Below, one piece after another: positions 35,651 to 44,759 of a stretch of 64,000 nt of DNA. Where the stretch lies: contig NZ_CP009533.1 of NCBI RefSeq assembly GCF_000761155.1, positions 1,550,001 to 1,614,000 on the forward strand, read 5' to 3'. The notes beneath the pieces were generated by a model. It searched no databases and was not told the DNA's origin. It saw only the letters and a list, made by a program, of their open reading frames with translations. A program made the position numbers and the translations under genes. Every line of letters starts with the position of its first letter. Position 1 is the first letter of the stretch. Origin of the DNA: Pseudomonas rhizosphaerae (lineage in GTDB: Bacteria; Pseudomonadota; Gammaproteobacteria; Pseudomonadales; Pseudomonadaceae).

Positions 35651-36215
35651 TACCCAATATCCAGTTGAGTCGATTGCCGAGCTCTCAAGGCAAGGGATTC
35701 CTGACCTCGTGGCATTACTTTCATCACCCAATCCCACTATTTCAGCGCTTTCGATTCTATCGGCTCAGCTTGATGGGGCCGTTTTGATGGGGCACTCTCA
35801 AGCAGGTGCATTCCCACTGGGCACGGCACTGCTCAAGCCTGACATGGTGAGGGCGATGATGTTGATCGAACCCGGAAGCTGTTCACCAGACACTTGGACT
35901 GATGAGCAGATTGCTGTGTTTGCCAAAATTCCATTGCTGGTGGTTGATGGCGACCATCTTGACGCTCCTACCTACCTGCCAGTGGGAACACCTGGATGGC
36001 AAGCTCGGTTTGACGGATGCGAGCGTTTCATTGCCCGCGTGCGAAAAGCTAACGGGCAGGCGGATATGCTTCATCCCCCGAGACTAGGTATCCATGGGAA
36101 CAGCCATATGATCATGCAGGATAAAAAAAATCTTCAAATCGCAGACTTGATCACTAAATGGCTGGATGCACAGACGAACGAAATGCTTCATAAGCAAACA
36201 TCATTACTCAGATAA
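35651..36215 (+). pseudogene. Truncated alpha/beta-hydrolase (C-terminal part)
   Basis: The last about 190 residues of an esterase-like alpha/beta hydrolase. The nucleophile elbow is GHSQAG and the catalytic His region is HGNSHMIMQDKKN, with KIPLLVVDGDHLD between them for the acid. The N-terminal strands and oxyanion-hole region are missing; at about 35630 the frame changes to the MvaT remnant. The open frame does run from ATG 35586, but the first residues have no hydrolase character. Probably a non-functional fragment left by a recombination event. Confidence 0.7.
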
Positions 36216-36394
36216 CTGATCAGTGCCCCGGCTCTGACAACGCTTATTGCGCGAATGAACGAGGTTCTGGTCGGTATTCTCGAGGAGCAAACTGCAGAGC
36301 TCAATGAGCTCAGTCAGTTTCTGTCAAAAAGCCAGTAGCGCAATCCAAGTTATCTACTTCAAAGAGTGCGAGCGCATGGCGGCCTCGCGCTCGT

Positions 36395-37360
36395 TTACCT
36401 GCAATTACCCGCTTTCCTAAATCCAGCTGCTTCAGCTTCTGCCTCTGAGCCAAACTTCATCTGGTTTTTAGCCGCCACTTTATCGTAGCTAGGACACCCA
36501 GTCGGGAGGTGATACACGTGGCTATTTGTGTTTCCAATGATTACCCCTGCCGAGGCAGTACTGATAACCTGGGGAGCTGGCAGAGATTTCGCTACCTTGG
36601 GTGGAATAGGACTCACGATCCCATCCGCAGCAGGCTTGTATCCCGGCGTCCATGAACGCTTGCCGGTTACAAACAGATTCTCATGGCCCATGATCGCTGC
36701 AATACGCTTGTTCCGTTCAGACTCCCAAGATGTCACTGGGAACTGTTTGTCCCAAGCCATGAGGAGCTGTTGCTGCTGCCTCGACATGCTCAGGTTGTAC
36801 CGGTCGAACATGTAGAAGCTCGTCCGGGCGACAAGACCTTTCATCTCATCACGCGGTTCTGCTGCGCGCTGCTCGAAATCTACTTTGGTCTTACATTGGC
36901 CATACTGTGGAGCCACCCCTGGGGCCATGCCGTAGTTGAAATTGCTTCGGTCTCCGTTTACCTCGCCAACCGATGGATAGAGGTTGAACAGGTCAGCTTC
37001 CATAGCGCGAAATACCGGGTCGTCGTCGACGCAGTGTTTCCGGCCACCGTGCTGCCAGCACTGGCGTTGATGCCCGAACGTCCATGCTGGAACGATATGC
37101 TCCCACTCTGTACGCTCGGCACGTGTCTCCTGTTTTCTAGCCTGGAGGCCACAAGACTCTGCATCAATGCGACCTCCTGACTTACCTACCCATTTCCATT
37201 TGCAGCCGCAGTAGAGTTCGCCCATGTTGCTACTAGCTTGGTCGAGGTACACCTTCTGTTTAGCGACGACTTTGGCTTCAGTGAATGTGCTGGGCGGTAT
37301 GGCTAAAGCGGGCGCAATCGCTGATAGGGAAAGGGCTAAGCAGAGCAGTATTCTTTTCAT
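36395..37360 (-). CDS. endA: Secreted endonuclease I family DNase with C-terminal sunset-type zinc domain
   Basis: 321 residues from ATG 37360, where a signal peptide begins (MKRILL, then LSAIAPALA). The frame extends further upstream but the signal peptide and the decayed copy at 8013 fix the start. The catalytic beta-beta-alpha metal motif is RTEWEHIVPAW, followed by CVDDDPVFRAMEADLFNLYP and NGDRSNFNYG, as in EndA/Vvn nucleases. After a Pro/Ala linker there is a small domain, VYHLPTGCPSYDKV...C, of the Ada-like/sunset kind. It should degrade DNA in the periplasm or outside the cell. Linked to an MvaT-like gene on the other side; a broken copy lies in the same island. Confidence 0.85.
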   Translation of the reverse strand: MKRILLCLALSLSAIAPALAIPPSTFTEAKVVAKQKVYLDQASSNMGELYCGCKWKWVGKSGGRIDAESCGLQARKQETRAERTEWEHIVPAWTFGHQRQCWQHGGRKHCVDDDPVFRAMEADLFNLYPSVGEVNGDRSNFNYGMAPGVAPQYGQCKTKVDFEQRAAEPRDEMKGLVARTSFYMFDRYNLSMSRQQQQLLMAWDKQFPVTSWESERNKRIAAIMGHENLFVTGKRSWTPGYKPAADGIVSPIPPKVAKSLPAPQVISTASAGVIIGNTNSHVYHLPTGCPSYDKVAAKNQMKFGSEAEAEAAGFRKAGNCR

Positions 37361-37606
37361 GACACATACGATGACAAAAATGAGTAGGCATTTTACGGGC
37401 ACGCGCGTCGTTGCCAATGGCTAATGTTGTCTATCGCACCCATTCCGCAGGCGCCGACTCTGCCCCTGACGGTATGGCCGGATTTTGTGCCATTCAGAGC
37501 TGCCAAGCCTGAGTCGAGCGAAGACACTGGTAGCTTCGACGTTAGGCTGCAAAATTCGCATGGTGGGCGCACACCAATGCGCATAGCCAATTCGAAAGGA
37601 GCCCAT

Positions 37607-38044
37607 ATGTCTCGTCTCACAGAATACCGCCGGCTCGAACAGCAGAGCACCGAGCAGCGTTCCAGGCTCGATGAGCTTCGAAGTGATCCAACGGTTGAGA
37701 AAGAGATGGAGTTTGAGGGCAAACTGCATGAGCTGCTTTATCCGCATGGCAAGGGGCTGGATGACATGGTCGACCGGCTTGATCCTAGGTTCTCAAGGGT
37801 ACAAGGAGGGCAAGTGGCGGTGCCTGCTAAACGCTCTAGGCAGGCTAGGAGGGTGAAAGTTTATCGCAATCCGCTGACAGGCGAGATCGTGGAGTCGAAG
37901 GGCGGAAACAATCGGCTTCTTGCTGCTTGGAAGGCGCAGTTTGGCCATGAGGAGCTTGAGTCCTGGGTGAAGTGGCTAAGCCAATTGATGCGGTTGAGAA
38001 GCGTTTGCCGATACCCTGTGGGCCAAGGGTTACGTCACCTGTAA
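37607..38044 (+). CDS. MvaT/MvaU-family H-NS-like xenogeneic silencer
   Basis: 145 residues from ATG 37607, which has AAAGGAG six bases upstream; the open frame begins earlier without support. An N-terminal coiled coil (SRLTEYRRLEQQSTEQRSRL) for oligomerisation is followed by a basic linker and the DNA-binding domain RVKVYRNPLTGEIVESKGGN, with the GGN loop that inserts into the minor groove. Pseudomonas MvaT proteins silence AT-rich foreign DNA. The last 20 or so residues after ESWVKW have no counterpart in MvaT and may come from loss of the original stop. Carried on the island, it may silence island genes or counteract host silencing. Confidence 0.85.
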   Translation: MSRLTEYRRLEQQSTEQRSRLDELRSDPTVEKEMEFEGKLHELLYPHGKGLDDMVDRLDPRFSRVQGGQVAVPAKRSRQARRVKVYRNPLTGEIVESKGGNNRLLAAWKAQFGHEELESWVKWLSQLMRLRSVCRYPVGQGLRHL

Positions 38045-38230
38045 TATTCACCGGCCTCCGACCAGATGTTTTATCGAGTCCGAGGCTGTGAGCTCGATGG
38101 AGGAAGGCATACCCCATACTCGATCAATTCTAAGGTGCATGATACGTAGTATGTCGGGGCCTTTGTCGAACAGTTCAGCACCTCTCTGAGAGATATTATC
38201 TGCGCCACGGTTTATCAGCTTAATACTGAA

Positions 38231-39697
38231 TCAACTGCCAGGCGCCGTCCTTTCAGCTGCATAGAGTCGCTCTTCTAAGCCGCGAATGTATTCGCGAAGA
38301 AGCTTGAGCTCTCCAGCTACCTGCTCCTCCGAACTAAATTTTTGCCGGAACAACAGGTCTTCAAGTGTATTCTTGGTTTGTTCTAGATCATCTTTGATCG
38401 TTTGGAACGATTCATGTGAGTCAGGGGTCGTCAGCAATTTGTATTGCTCGTCGACATACGTCCAAATAGATTTTGGTCGTAAATGACCGGTTTTCGCTAT
38501 TACAGTCCGAGCAACGGATTCTTTAAGCGATGATGAGAGTTCTCCCATGAGTTCGGGGTTCTTTCTGAATCGCAGCAGTAGCTCAGATTTGACCTCTCGG
38601 CTTACAAATCTATGACGAAACATAGATAAACAGACCTTCCTATCACTAAGGCCTGCATCGTCACATAGCCTGTCAAATTCTTTGGTTAAAGATGCTTTGT
38701 TTAATGGCGAACCATTTTTTCCTAAAAGTGTGGCGCTGGTTCGCAGAGTTGATCTGTTGATGGTAGTTATGTGACTGACAAACTCTGCCCTATCATCGAA
38801 GTAGGATTGTAGGCTTATTGCTAAGCCCATGTTTATCTTTAGTCTACGTATTGCTTTGGATGCTCTAGTCTTTTTTGTGGGTAAGCAAACAGTGAGGGTA
38901 GATATGATATTGGAGTTCTCATCGATCGGCATTTCCTGCAGCTCTTCTGGGCGCAGACCGAAGTTTGTCATCATGTTTATAGTAAACATTCTTCTGCTAT
39001 ATAGGTACTTGAGAGTATTTATTATGTGTAGATTTAACCGCTTGCCGGGCGTCTCTCTGGAAATAGCTTTATGATAGCGTTGGTAAACAACGGTGCGTAA
39101 TTTTGCTATATGTTTTTCAGGCATCGGGAACTTATCATTAATTGCGGTTGTTGGTTGAACAAGATCTGCGTGCCATAGATATAATGTGTTATGGTATGTA
39201 TGCCGCCACTCTATAGTTAGTCGAGGTTGTTCGATAGAAGTCCCTATTATGGGAAGGTGGTCGTGGGGGGGGTGATTTTGCTGAACCCATAGCAAAAACC
39301 TTAGACATGTATGCTGGATAGACAAGACTTGCGAGCCGGCGCGGGCACGAGTAGGAATTTGAGATCTACCCACCTTTAATTCATTCTGCAAATCGTTTTT
39401 AAAAATTGTAAAGTATGAGTCGCTGAATTCGTAAAATGAGATATTTCGTGTAAAGCAGAAGCGAATAAAATGGGTGATCAAGACTGCGTTGGTCTTGGCT
39501 GACTCTTTCCCGGTTGAGGTGGAAGCTATTTCCATAAGCCATAAATTTACTAAATGACAGGGCGTACCATTTGGCCAGTACATTAGCGGGAGTAGTCTAT
39601 AGTTCGCGTAGGTTACATAGTGGTGTTGAGTGCGTGTAAGGGGTGATGCTCCGCTGGGCAGTTTCTTATCGGTAAGTAGTCTATATAACTGCGCCAT
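38231..39697 (-). CDS. Tyrosine recombinase (fourth gene of recombinase operon)
   Basis: 488-residue site-specific recombinase. The C-terminal catalytic half shows R249 in NFGLRPEE (box I), R361 in SMFRHRF (box II, with Ser where the first His usually is), H405 in KTGH and the likely nucleophile Y414 in WTYVD. The C-terminus is a predicted coiled coil (DLEQTKNTLEDLL...). The start ATG overlaps the stop of the preceding gene by one base (TAATG), so the four genes are translated together. The gene set resembles three-recombinase mobile modules such as RIT or gamma-mobile-trio elements. Confidence 0.82.
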   Translation of the reverse strand: MAQLYRLLTDKKLPSGASPLTRTQHHYVTYANYRLLPLMYWPNGTPCHLVNLWLMEIASTSTGKESAKTNAVLITHFIRFCFTRNISFYEFSDSYFTIFKNDLQNELKVGRSQIPTRARAGSQVLSIQHTCLRFLLWVQQNHPPHDHLPIIGTSIEQPRLTIEWRHTYHNTLYLWHADLVQPTTAINDKFPMPEKHIAKLRTVVYQRYHKAISRETPGKRLNLHIINTLKYLYSRRMFTINMMTNFGLRPEELQEMPIDENSNIISTLTVCLPTKKTRASKAIRRLKINMGLAISLQSYFDDRAEFVSHITTINRSTLRTSATLLGKNGSPLNKASLTKEFDRLCDDAGLSDRKVCLSMFRHRFVSREVKSELLLRFRKNPELMGELSSSLKESVARTVIAKTGHLRPKSIWTYVDEQYKLLTTPDSHESFQTIKDDLEQTKNTLEDLLFRQKFSSEEQVAGELKLLREYIRGLEERLYAAERTAPGS

Positions 39698-40233
39698 TAC
39701 TGTTTCCCTCCCTGAATAACCTGCAAGGCCGCACCCTCACGCGCTCCATGGGATGTGATATGGGAATATTTAGCATGACTGATAGAGATGAAATTATTGA
39801 TTTTAGCTTGAAAGAGATTTGGTAGTGACGGTTCTCTCACCAGAGCTCTCAGGAATTCATACGCCTCTATATAAGCCATACTGCATAAATGTGCCTCGAG
39901 CAAAGCCAAGTTTTCAAGGTTTTCTAAATTCTTTTCCCCCTCAATAAGCCTCTGTTTTACTAAGGTTTCTTGATGCGCTTGGGTACGAAGCTCCTTGATA
40001 TACTCCCAAGTATTAGCATGGTGATGAGGTGTCGCAATGCTTCTGTTTTTGACTGCGTATGCCTTTATTGTATTGTAGGCTTTCTGCGTAAACAGCCCTT
40101 TAATTTCTGCCGCCAGAAAACCCCGCAGATCGGAAAGGGCGGCTATATCCGTCTCGGTAGCTAAGATCTCATGCAGTATTATTTTACGAAGCCAGTCTAT
40201 TCGGGCTTCAATATTTTGCTCAGTCGAATTCAT
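39697..40233 (-). CDS. Small helper protein of recombinase operon
   Basis: 178 residues, mostly helical, with no motif I recognise. ATG 40233 is chosen because it has AAGGAG nine bases upstream; the TTG at 40251 is in the ribosome site region and less likely. The start overlaps the end of the 712-residue recombinase gene by 14 nt and its stop overlaps the start of the next recombinase by one base, so it is translationally coupled to both. By position it may be the non-recombinase partner found in multi-recombinase mobile modules, perhaps a DNA-binding or assembly factor. Confidence 0.75.
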   Translation of the reverse strand: MNSTEQNIEARIDWLRKIILHEILATETDIAALSDLRGFLAAEIKGLFTQKAYNTIKAYAVKNRSIATPHHHANTWEYIKELRTQAHQETLVKQRLIEGEKNLENLENLALLEAHLCSMAYIEAYEFLRALVREPSLPNLFQAKINNFISISHAKYSHITSHGAREGAALQVIQGGKQ

Positions 40234-42358
40234 TATCACGTGCTCCTTCAAATTTTATTGCGAATTCCATGGTTGTCAGAACACCATCTGTACCAGATAT
40301 TTCAACTGTATATACGGTGCTTTTATATTTCCCGGCCTGTTGCAAGTGGTTGATAAACTTAATGAAGTTATCATGGCTCAAAGCTTGAATGGAATGTGTG
40401 TTGAAGTGAGTACAAATGTGACTATACAATGCAGCAAGGCCATCGTGACCCTCCGAGGGGATATGACCAAGTTCCAACGCGAGGAGTCTGTCACTAACGC
40501 ACTGGCTTTCGTATTTTACGCTCTCGGGGTCGTCATGGGAAAAAGATGTGTACGCATCTATGTGCCCTTCGTGAATATGGCCTGCTCCATAGCCTAGCGT
40601 ACGCCGGAGCGCGCCGTCATGGTGCTTGTACATCACAAGCAAGAAGAACTTACGCATTTGATGAATACGAATTTTCGAAGGCCGGCCATCCGCACCTGTT
40701 GGTAGAGCTATTAGTTCACAGAATGTATCGATGGCGGCATTCAACGTCTCACCAAGAACTTTGCCTGTTGGGGCTGAAAGGTATCGTTTTGGAATATAGA
40801 ATAAACGGTCAATGACGGGGCCGTTTTTATCTCCGTATATTGCTCTAAGCTTTGCGGACAAAACTTGCAATAACTGGATCGCTCGGGCTACTAAGGAAGG
40901 AATAGGTCGCCTGATTACCTGCCGTTGCCCCTGAACGCCACTCTTCTCCAATTCGTGGATTAATAGAGCTCCACCATTTTCAAACTCCCAATCAAGGCAT
41001 TCGAGATTGACTCGGTGCAGTTCACCATCGCGAATAGGCTTGCACATGCCGATCAAAAGAGCGCAAGCACCGTAAAAAGCTTCGTGGAGAGTTTGGAAAG
41101 TTATCTCACCCTTGGGGGCCGGAGAGCGGCTATTGGCTGTGAATGACGTGACATTGTATCGAATAAACAATGGAACGCCGCCAAACTGCTCGTCGGAACA
41201 CCATTCCAACCTTTTGCGTTGGAAGAAGTCTTTCATTGAAGAGCTACGCTTTGGTTTACTATATGAACCTAAATACGTAAATTCGTCGGCAAACGCACCT
41301 GCTGCTGTTACTATTTGTTCGCCATAACATATGATCATCTCGGCTGCTTTATTAATGGCGCCGAGACCAACCTCCATTGGAAGAAGCATTGTATGTCCAT
41401 CGAGCCCGAGCGTGTCTAGATGCTTCTCTTTAAAAGCAGAGTCTGAAATGTATGGGAGGTCACTCACCAGGTTATGTGCAGACATTAAGATTCGGATTTC
41501 TTTTTGATGCGTATACATCGTTTTCCTGACAATCGTAGATAAGGGGCCGATGCGGCGTTTATCTTTATGTATCAGGTTAACTGCTTCTGGAGAAGAGAGT
41601 TTATACTGGATATCGAACTGATTGAGAACATTTGCTATAATAGGATATCGATCGAATAGCTGCGATGAGCAGCCCAGCATTTTCTCCAGGTATTTACGAG
41701 ATACTACTTTGCACTTTAGCCTTTTGGCGTGAATATAAGCTCCTTGCTTATGCAGCCAACATGCAGAGCTTTGAATAAAACCCTCATTCAAGCAGTTCTT
41801 GTTGGCAATAATTTCTGACAGTGGCAACGAGGTTAATGTTTTTTCGTGAAGTATCGCCAGAAATCTGTCTTCTAGCTTTAGTGTGTTTGCAATTCCCCCA
41901 TTGGCAAACTCGTGAAAGTAAGCTTTGAGGTGATCATCGGTGAGTAGCTTAAATCCAAATTGTTGAGTCTGGAAAACCTCAGTGTGAAGCACCATCCACC
42001 TTGCTAGATTTACAGAGGTGTCAACGACTCTTAACCATTGTTTGTGCCAGCCGTGAAAGTGTTGAAGGTTGCCCATCCGCAAGTGGAATACTGCTTTTTG
42101 AATTGGCTCTAATAATAGTGAATTTTGAGCATCGGTTAATAAGCTGCCGTCTGGCAGGTAGTCGTCGAACTTTATAGTGAACACCGAACCTAATTCGTAG
42201 TCATCTATGACAAGCCACTGCTCGCTCCCGATGCCGCCGGCTTTTAACCAGTCAGCCTCATACTGGTCGTTCTGAACATGAATGAGTTTCCTCGCCTTAT
42301 TAACTAAATTTTCGACTTGCACCTCTTCGCTGATGTGACGCGAATTTCGTCTGCGCAT
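40220..42358 (-). CDS. Large tyrosine recombinase-like integrase (second gene)
   Basis: 712 residues. The N-terminal 430 residues are unfamiliar. The C-terminal part has a full set of tyrosine-recombinase residues: Arg in KPIRDGELHRV, the His-x-x-Arg motif in IHQMRKFF, His in YGAGHIHEGH and a Tyr in IDAYTS. It is much larger than ordinary phage integrases (about 350-400). ATG 42358 has AGGAG eight bases upstream. The gene is AT-rich relative to the core. It probably acts with the other three products to move the island. Confidence 0.8.
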   Translation of the reverse strand: MRRRNSRHISEEVQVENLVNKARKLIHVQNDQYEADWLKAGGIGSEQWLVIDDYELGSVFTIKFDDYLPDGSLLTDAQNSLLLEPIQKAVFHLRMGNLQHFHGWHKQWLRVVDTSVNLARWMVLHTEVFQTQQFGFKLLTDDHLKAYFHEFANGGIANTLKLEDRFLAILHEKTLTSLPLSEIIANKNCLNEGFIQSSACWLHKQGAYIHAKRLKCKVVSRKYLEKMLGCSSQLFDRYPIIANVLNQFDIQYKLSSPEAVNLIHKDKRRIGPLSTIVRKTMYTHQKEIRILMSAHNLVSDLPYISDSAFKEKHLDTLGLDGHTMLLPMEVGLGAINKAAEMIICYGEQIVTAAGAFADEFTYLGSYSKPKRSSSMKDFFQRKRLEWCSDEQFGGVPLFIRYNVTSFTANSRSPAPKGEITFQTLHEAFYGACALLIGMCKPIRDGELHRVNLECLDWEFENGGALLIHELEKSGVQGQRQVIRRPIPSLVARAIQLLQVLSAKLRAIYGDKNGPVIDRLFYIPKRYLSAPTGKVLGETLNAAIDTFCELIALPTGADGRPSKIRIHQMRKFFLLVMYKHHDGALRRTLGYGAGHIHEGHIDAYTSFSHDDPESVKYESQCVSDRLLALELGHIPSEGHDGLAALYSHICTHFNTHSIQALSHDNFIKFINHLQQAGKYKSTVYTVEISGTDGVLTTMEFAIKFEGARDNEFD

Positions 42359-42384
42359 CTATAGTCTCCTGATCAGCTGTGCTT

Positions 42385-44466
42385 TTATCGGGCCAGCTGC
42401 ACATTAACAAATAGTGAGTTATAGTATTCGATTTCGCCAAGCGCGATCTGGTGTGCTTCTTTCAATTCATCCCAGTCGCCGCCACAGAAGCTGTGAGAAA
42501 TTTGAAAGTCAGATTCACTAGCGTTGTCTATGTCAAGTTCGGCTGCCAATCTAGAGAGACGTGCGATGTTACATACGGCTTGATGACTAAGCTGAGTCTC
42601 TGGATGGATCTTCAGCTGTTCTTCTGATGGCATATTGGCAACTTGAGATTCATAGGCATACAATGCAGCTAGTATCTCACTGTTTATGTGAAAGTGAAGA
42701 TCACCGCTTTTCGGGGGTAGAACGGTAGAAAGGTTGTTAGCATTCGACAGTCGACGGCGAGCAACAACAGCAAATGGATCATTCCCAATAGCCTCAGAAA
42801 GAACTCTCACGATAAAGCGGTGGAGTTGTTCCGGGGTTGTAAAATCTGTTGCGGCCAGAGCCCATGGATGTCCATGCGTGGCGACTACAATAGCTTTCTG
42901 TGCCAGGATGCGTAGAGTTCTGTTAGCAAAGCGATTAACCAGCCACTTGGGAATATAGTTAGACTCTGTTACTGCAATGCTATTTCCTAAAACGAGGGAA
43001 GTCACCGCGAGACTACCTGTTCGCAGGAATGTGATGATTCCCTGCGTTGCTCTGAGCACTCTGGGTGATAAATCGAGTTCACCTCTGATGGAAGTGAGAT
43101 CGCCAGCAAGTCGAGTCTTGAGTGAATTTTTGTCTTCGTTGTTGTTGCTTATCTGGCTAGCCCTGCTTGCAGGCCCCCGTGACGAAAAATAGATGAATAG
43201 CCGCGTCCAGTCCGAACGTTTATCGCTCTTTAGAAGCTGTCTGACGTTTGCGGTGCATTCAATTACCTTTGCAAGAATATCCCTACTTATTTTGTTCAAG
43301 TACGCGACCTTTCGACTCCCTGCCCTAGGTTTTGAAACCGAGAATCTCACTAATCCTTCTTCAGTATCCACCTGGACATAGCAATCACCGTTTTCCATAT
43401 ACAGATCTGCTACAGCGATGGACTCAGGGGTGAAGACAGGATTGTTAATGACAAGTACGGCTATCGCTGCGTTGCAATCTACTACACTTAATAACCCAAT
43501 CAGCCGGCTTGCGTATTCGTTTGAAACTTTAGCTTTCATATATTTACGGGGACAAATCGCTTTCAGCGCCTGGAATAGCTTATTCACTCTCCCAAGACCT
43601 AAGCCGGCTGAAGTTCTAAAAAACTCAGTTGCGCTAATTGCTGTAATCAGGCCTTTCTCAAATTTGTGCTTCAGTAGGGTCAAGAGCCACGGGATGACTA
43701 GTCGACGCGGCGACGAAGGCGCGCAGACGTGGATGCCGTCAGCAGTAATTCCGTTTGCTTCAATTATTTGGTCACGGCCGAGCGCTGGAACAGAGTCCAT
43801 CAGAGCTTTGCCGATACTATGCGTTGTCAGCATTTCTTCCCAATAACCGTTTAAAGCATTGGATACAAGTGCAACACTAGTTTCAAGCTCCTGTTTGAAT
43901 TGCGTTAAATACAAGTCATCCGGTTTGTCGAGATCCAGCTCAACCAGAAACTTTTTTGGCAATATTTCTTCAATCGCTGTAACTAGTGGGATTTTTTCAC
44001 ATTGATAGCCGAGAGGGGGAGAGGAGTTTTCATCAGTCCGAGAATTGCTTTTGGCATTTGGAATCCTTACTGCACGAGGGATTACTCCCATTCGTGAAAG
44101 TTCTTTGATTATTTGCGCGGCGGAATTCCAGTACGTCACCCGTGATTGGAGTTTTAGTTTTTTCGCTTGGATGGTTTTTTCAAAAAGTGTAACAATAATA
44201 TTTTGCCAGCCGGGGACGTTGTTGTGCGCCGGCCATTTAGATGTATTTAGTTTTTCGAGAATCGTGCTTAGGCCTTTGAAGCATGCGTTGTAACTGTTTT
44301 TCGAGAGTCTTGAACACACCGCTATGGTGCTGTCAGCGAGCACCTGCAACTGAGGAGGGGTGAATTTTCCATAATGAGTGCAAGCGTAAGTCTGCGAGCC
44401 TTTTACCGCTAAGTCGGACTGCCACTCGAAAGTCAGGACTTTGTCTGTGATTCGACACGTTAGCAT
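42385..44466 (-). CDS. Divergent tyrosine recombinase-like protein (first gene)
   Basis: 693 residues, the promoter-proximal gene of the operon. The region around LSPRVLRATQGIITF to LGNSIAVTESNYIP has the order and spacing of a tyrosine-recombinase box II to Tyr segment, but box I lacks a clear Arg, the box II His is Arg and the usual LGH is LGN. It may therefore be a catalytically weakened or structural member. The C-terminal about 150 residues are unfamiliar. It starts within about 130 bp of the island's right edge, next to a directly repeated AGGTGTCAAA, consistent with a role at the element end. Confidence 0.7.
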   Translation of the reverse strand: MLTCRITDKVLTFEWQSDLAVKGSQTYACTHYGKFTPPQLQVLADSTIAVCSRLSKNSYNACFKGLSTILEKLNTSKWPAHNNVPGWQNIIVTLFEKTIQAKKLKLQSRVTYWNSAAQIIKELSRMGVIPRAVRIPNAKSNSRTDENSSPPLGYQCEKIPLVTAIEEILPKKFLVELDLDKPDDLYLTQFKQELETSVALVSNALNGYWEEMLTTHSIGKALMDSVPALGRDQIIEANGITADGIHVCAPSSPRRLVIPWLLTLLKHKFEKGLITAISATEFFRTSAGLGLGRVNKLFQALKAICPRKYMKAKVSNEYASRLIGLLSVVDCNAAIAVLVINNPVFTPESIAVADLYMENGDCYVQVDTEEGLVRFSVSKPRAGSRKVAYLNKISRDILAKVIECTANVRQLLKSDKRSDWTRLFIYFSSRGPASRASQISNNNEDKNSLKTRLAGDLTSIRGELDLSPRVLRATQGIITFLRTGSLAVTSLVLGNSIAVTESNYIPKWLVNRFANRTLRILAQKAIVVATHGHPWALAATDFTTPEQLHRFIVRVLSEAIGNDPFAVVARRRLSNANNLSTVLPPKSGDLHFHINSEILAALYAYESQVANMPSEEQLKIHPETQLSHQAVCNIARLSRLAAELDIDNASESDFQISHSFCGGDWDELKEAHQIALGEIEYYNSLFVNVQLAR

Positions 44467-44516
44467 GCTGAAACGTCCTGTGAGTGGAATGCTCTGAAGG
44501 CTAGCTCACTGACTCG

Positions 44517-44539
44517 AGGTGTCAAATCTAGGTGTCAAA
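44517..44539. repeat. Tandem 10-bp direct repeat near island end
   Basis: AGGTGTCAAA occurs twice, separated by TCT, upstream of the first recombinase gene and about 60 bp from the island/core junction. The period of 13 bp and the location suggest a recombinase or regulator binding site. Confidence 0.5.
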
Positions 44540-44594
44540 ATAAATGCTATCCTTCTGATATACATACATAAAATCCAGTAATCCAGAACGCTGT

Positions 44595-44759
44595 CTAGAA
44601 AATATCAATGAGCAAGTCAGGTTGGCACTCGCGCACCATCTGCATGGCATCCACGCCATTGTCGCTTTCTCCGACAACGCAGTAGCCTTCGTTTTCCAGA
44701 ATCATTCTGACAGCAAGCCGAATGACAGGGTGATCATCGATAATGAATACATTACGCAT
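44595..44759 (-). pseudogene. Response-regulator gene stump (receiver N-terminus)
   Basis: From ATG 44759 the minus strand reads MRNVFIIDDHPVIRLAVRM and then a canonical receiver-domain start up to PDLLIDIF, then a stop at about codon 55. In a LuxR-type (NarL/FixJ) regulator the aspartate segment would continue at this point, so the gene is cut exactly in the middle of the receiver domain. The rest is not on this side. In P. aeruginosa, as I recall, a RocA-type regulator gene lies near dgt, which fits this being the disrupted core gene and this point being the island junction. Confidence 0.8.
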
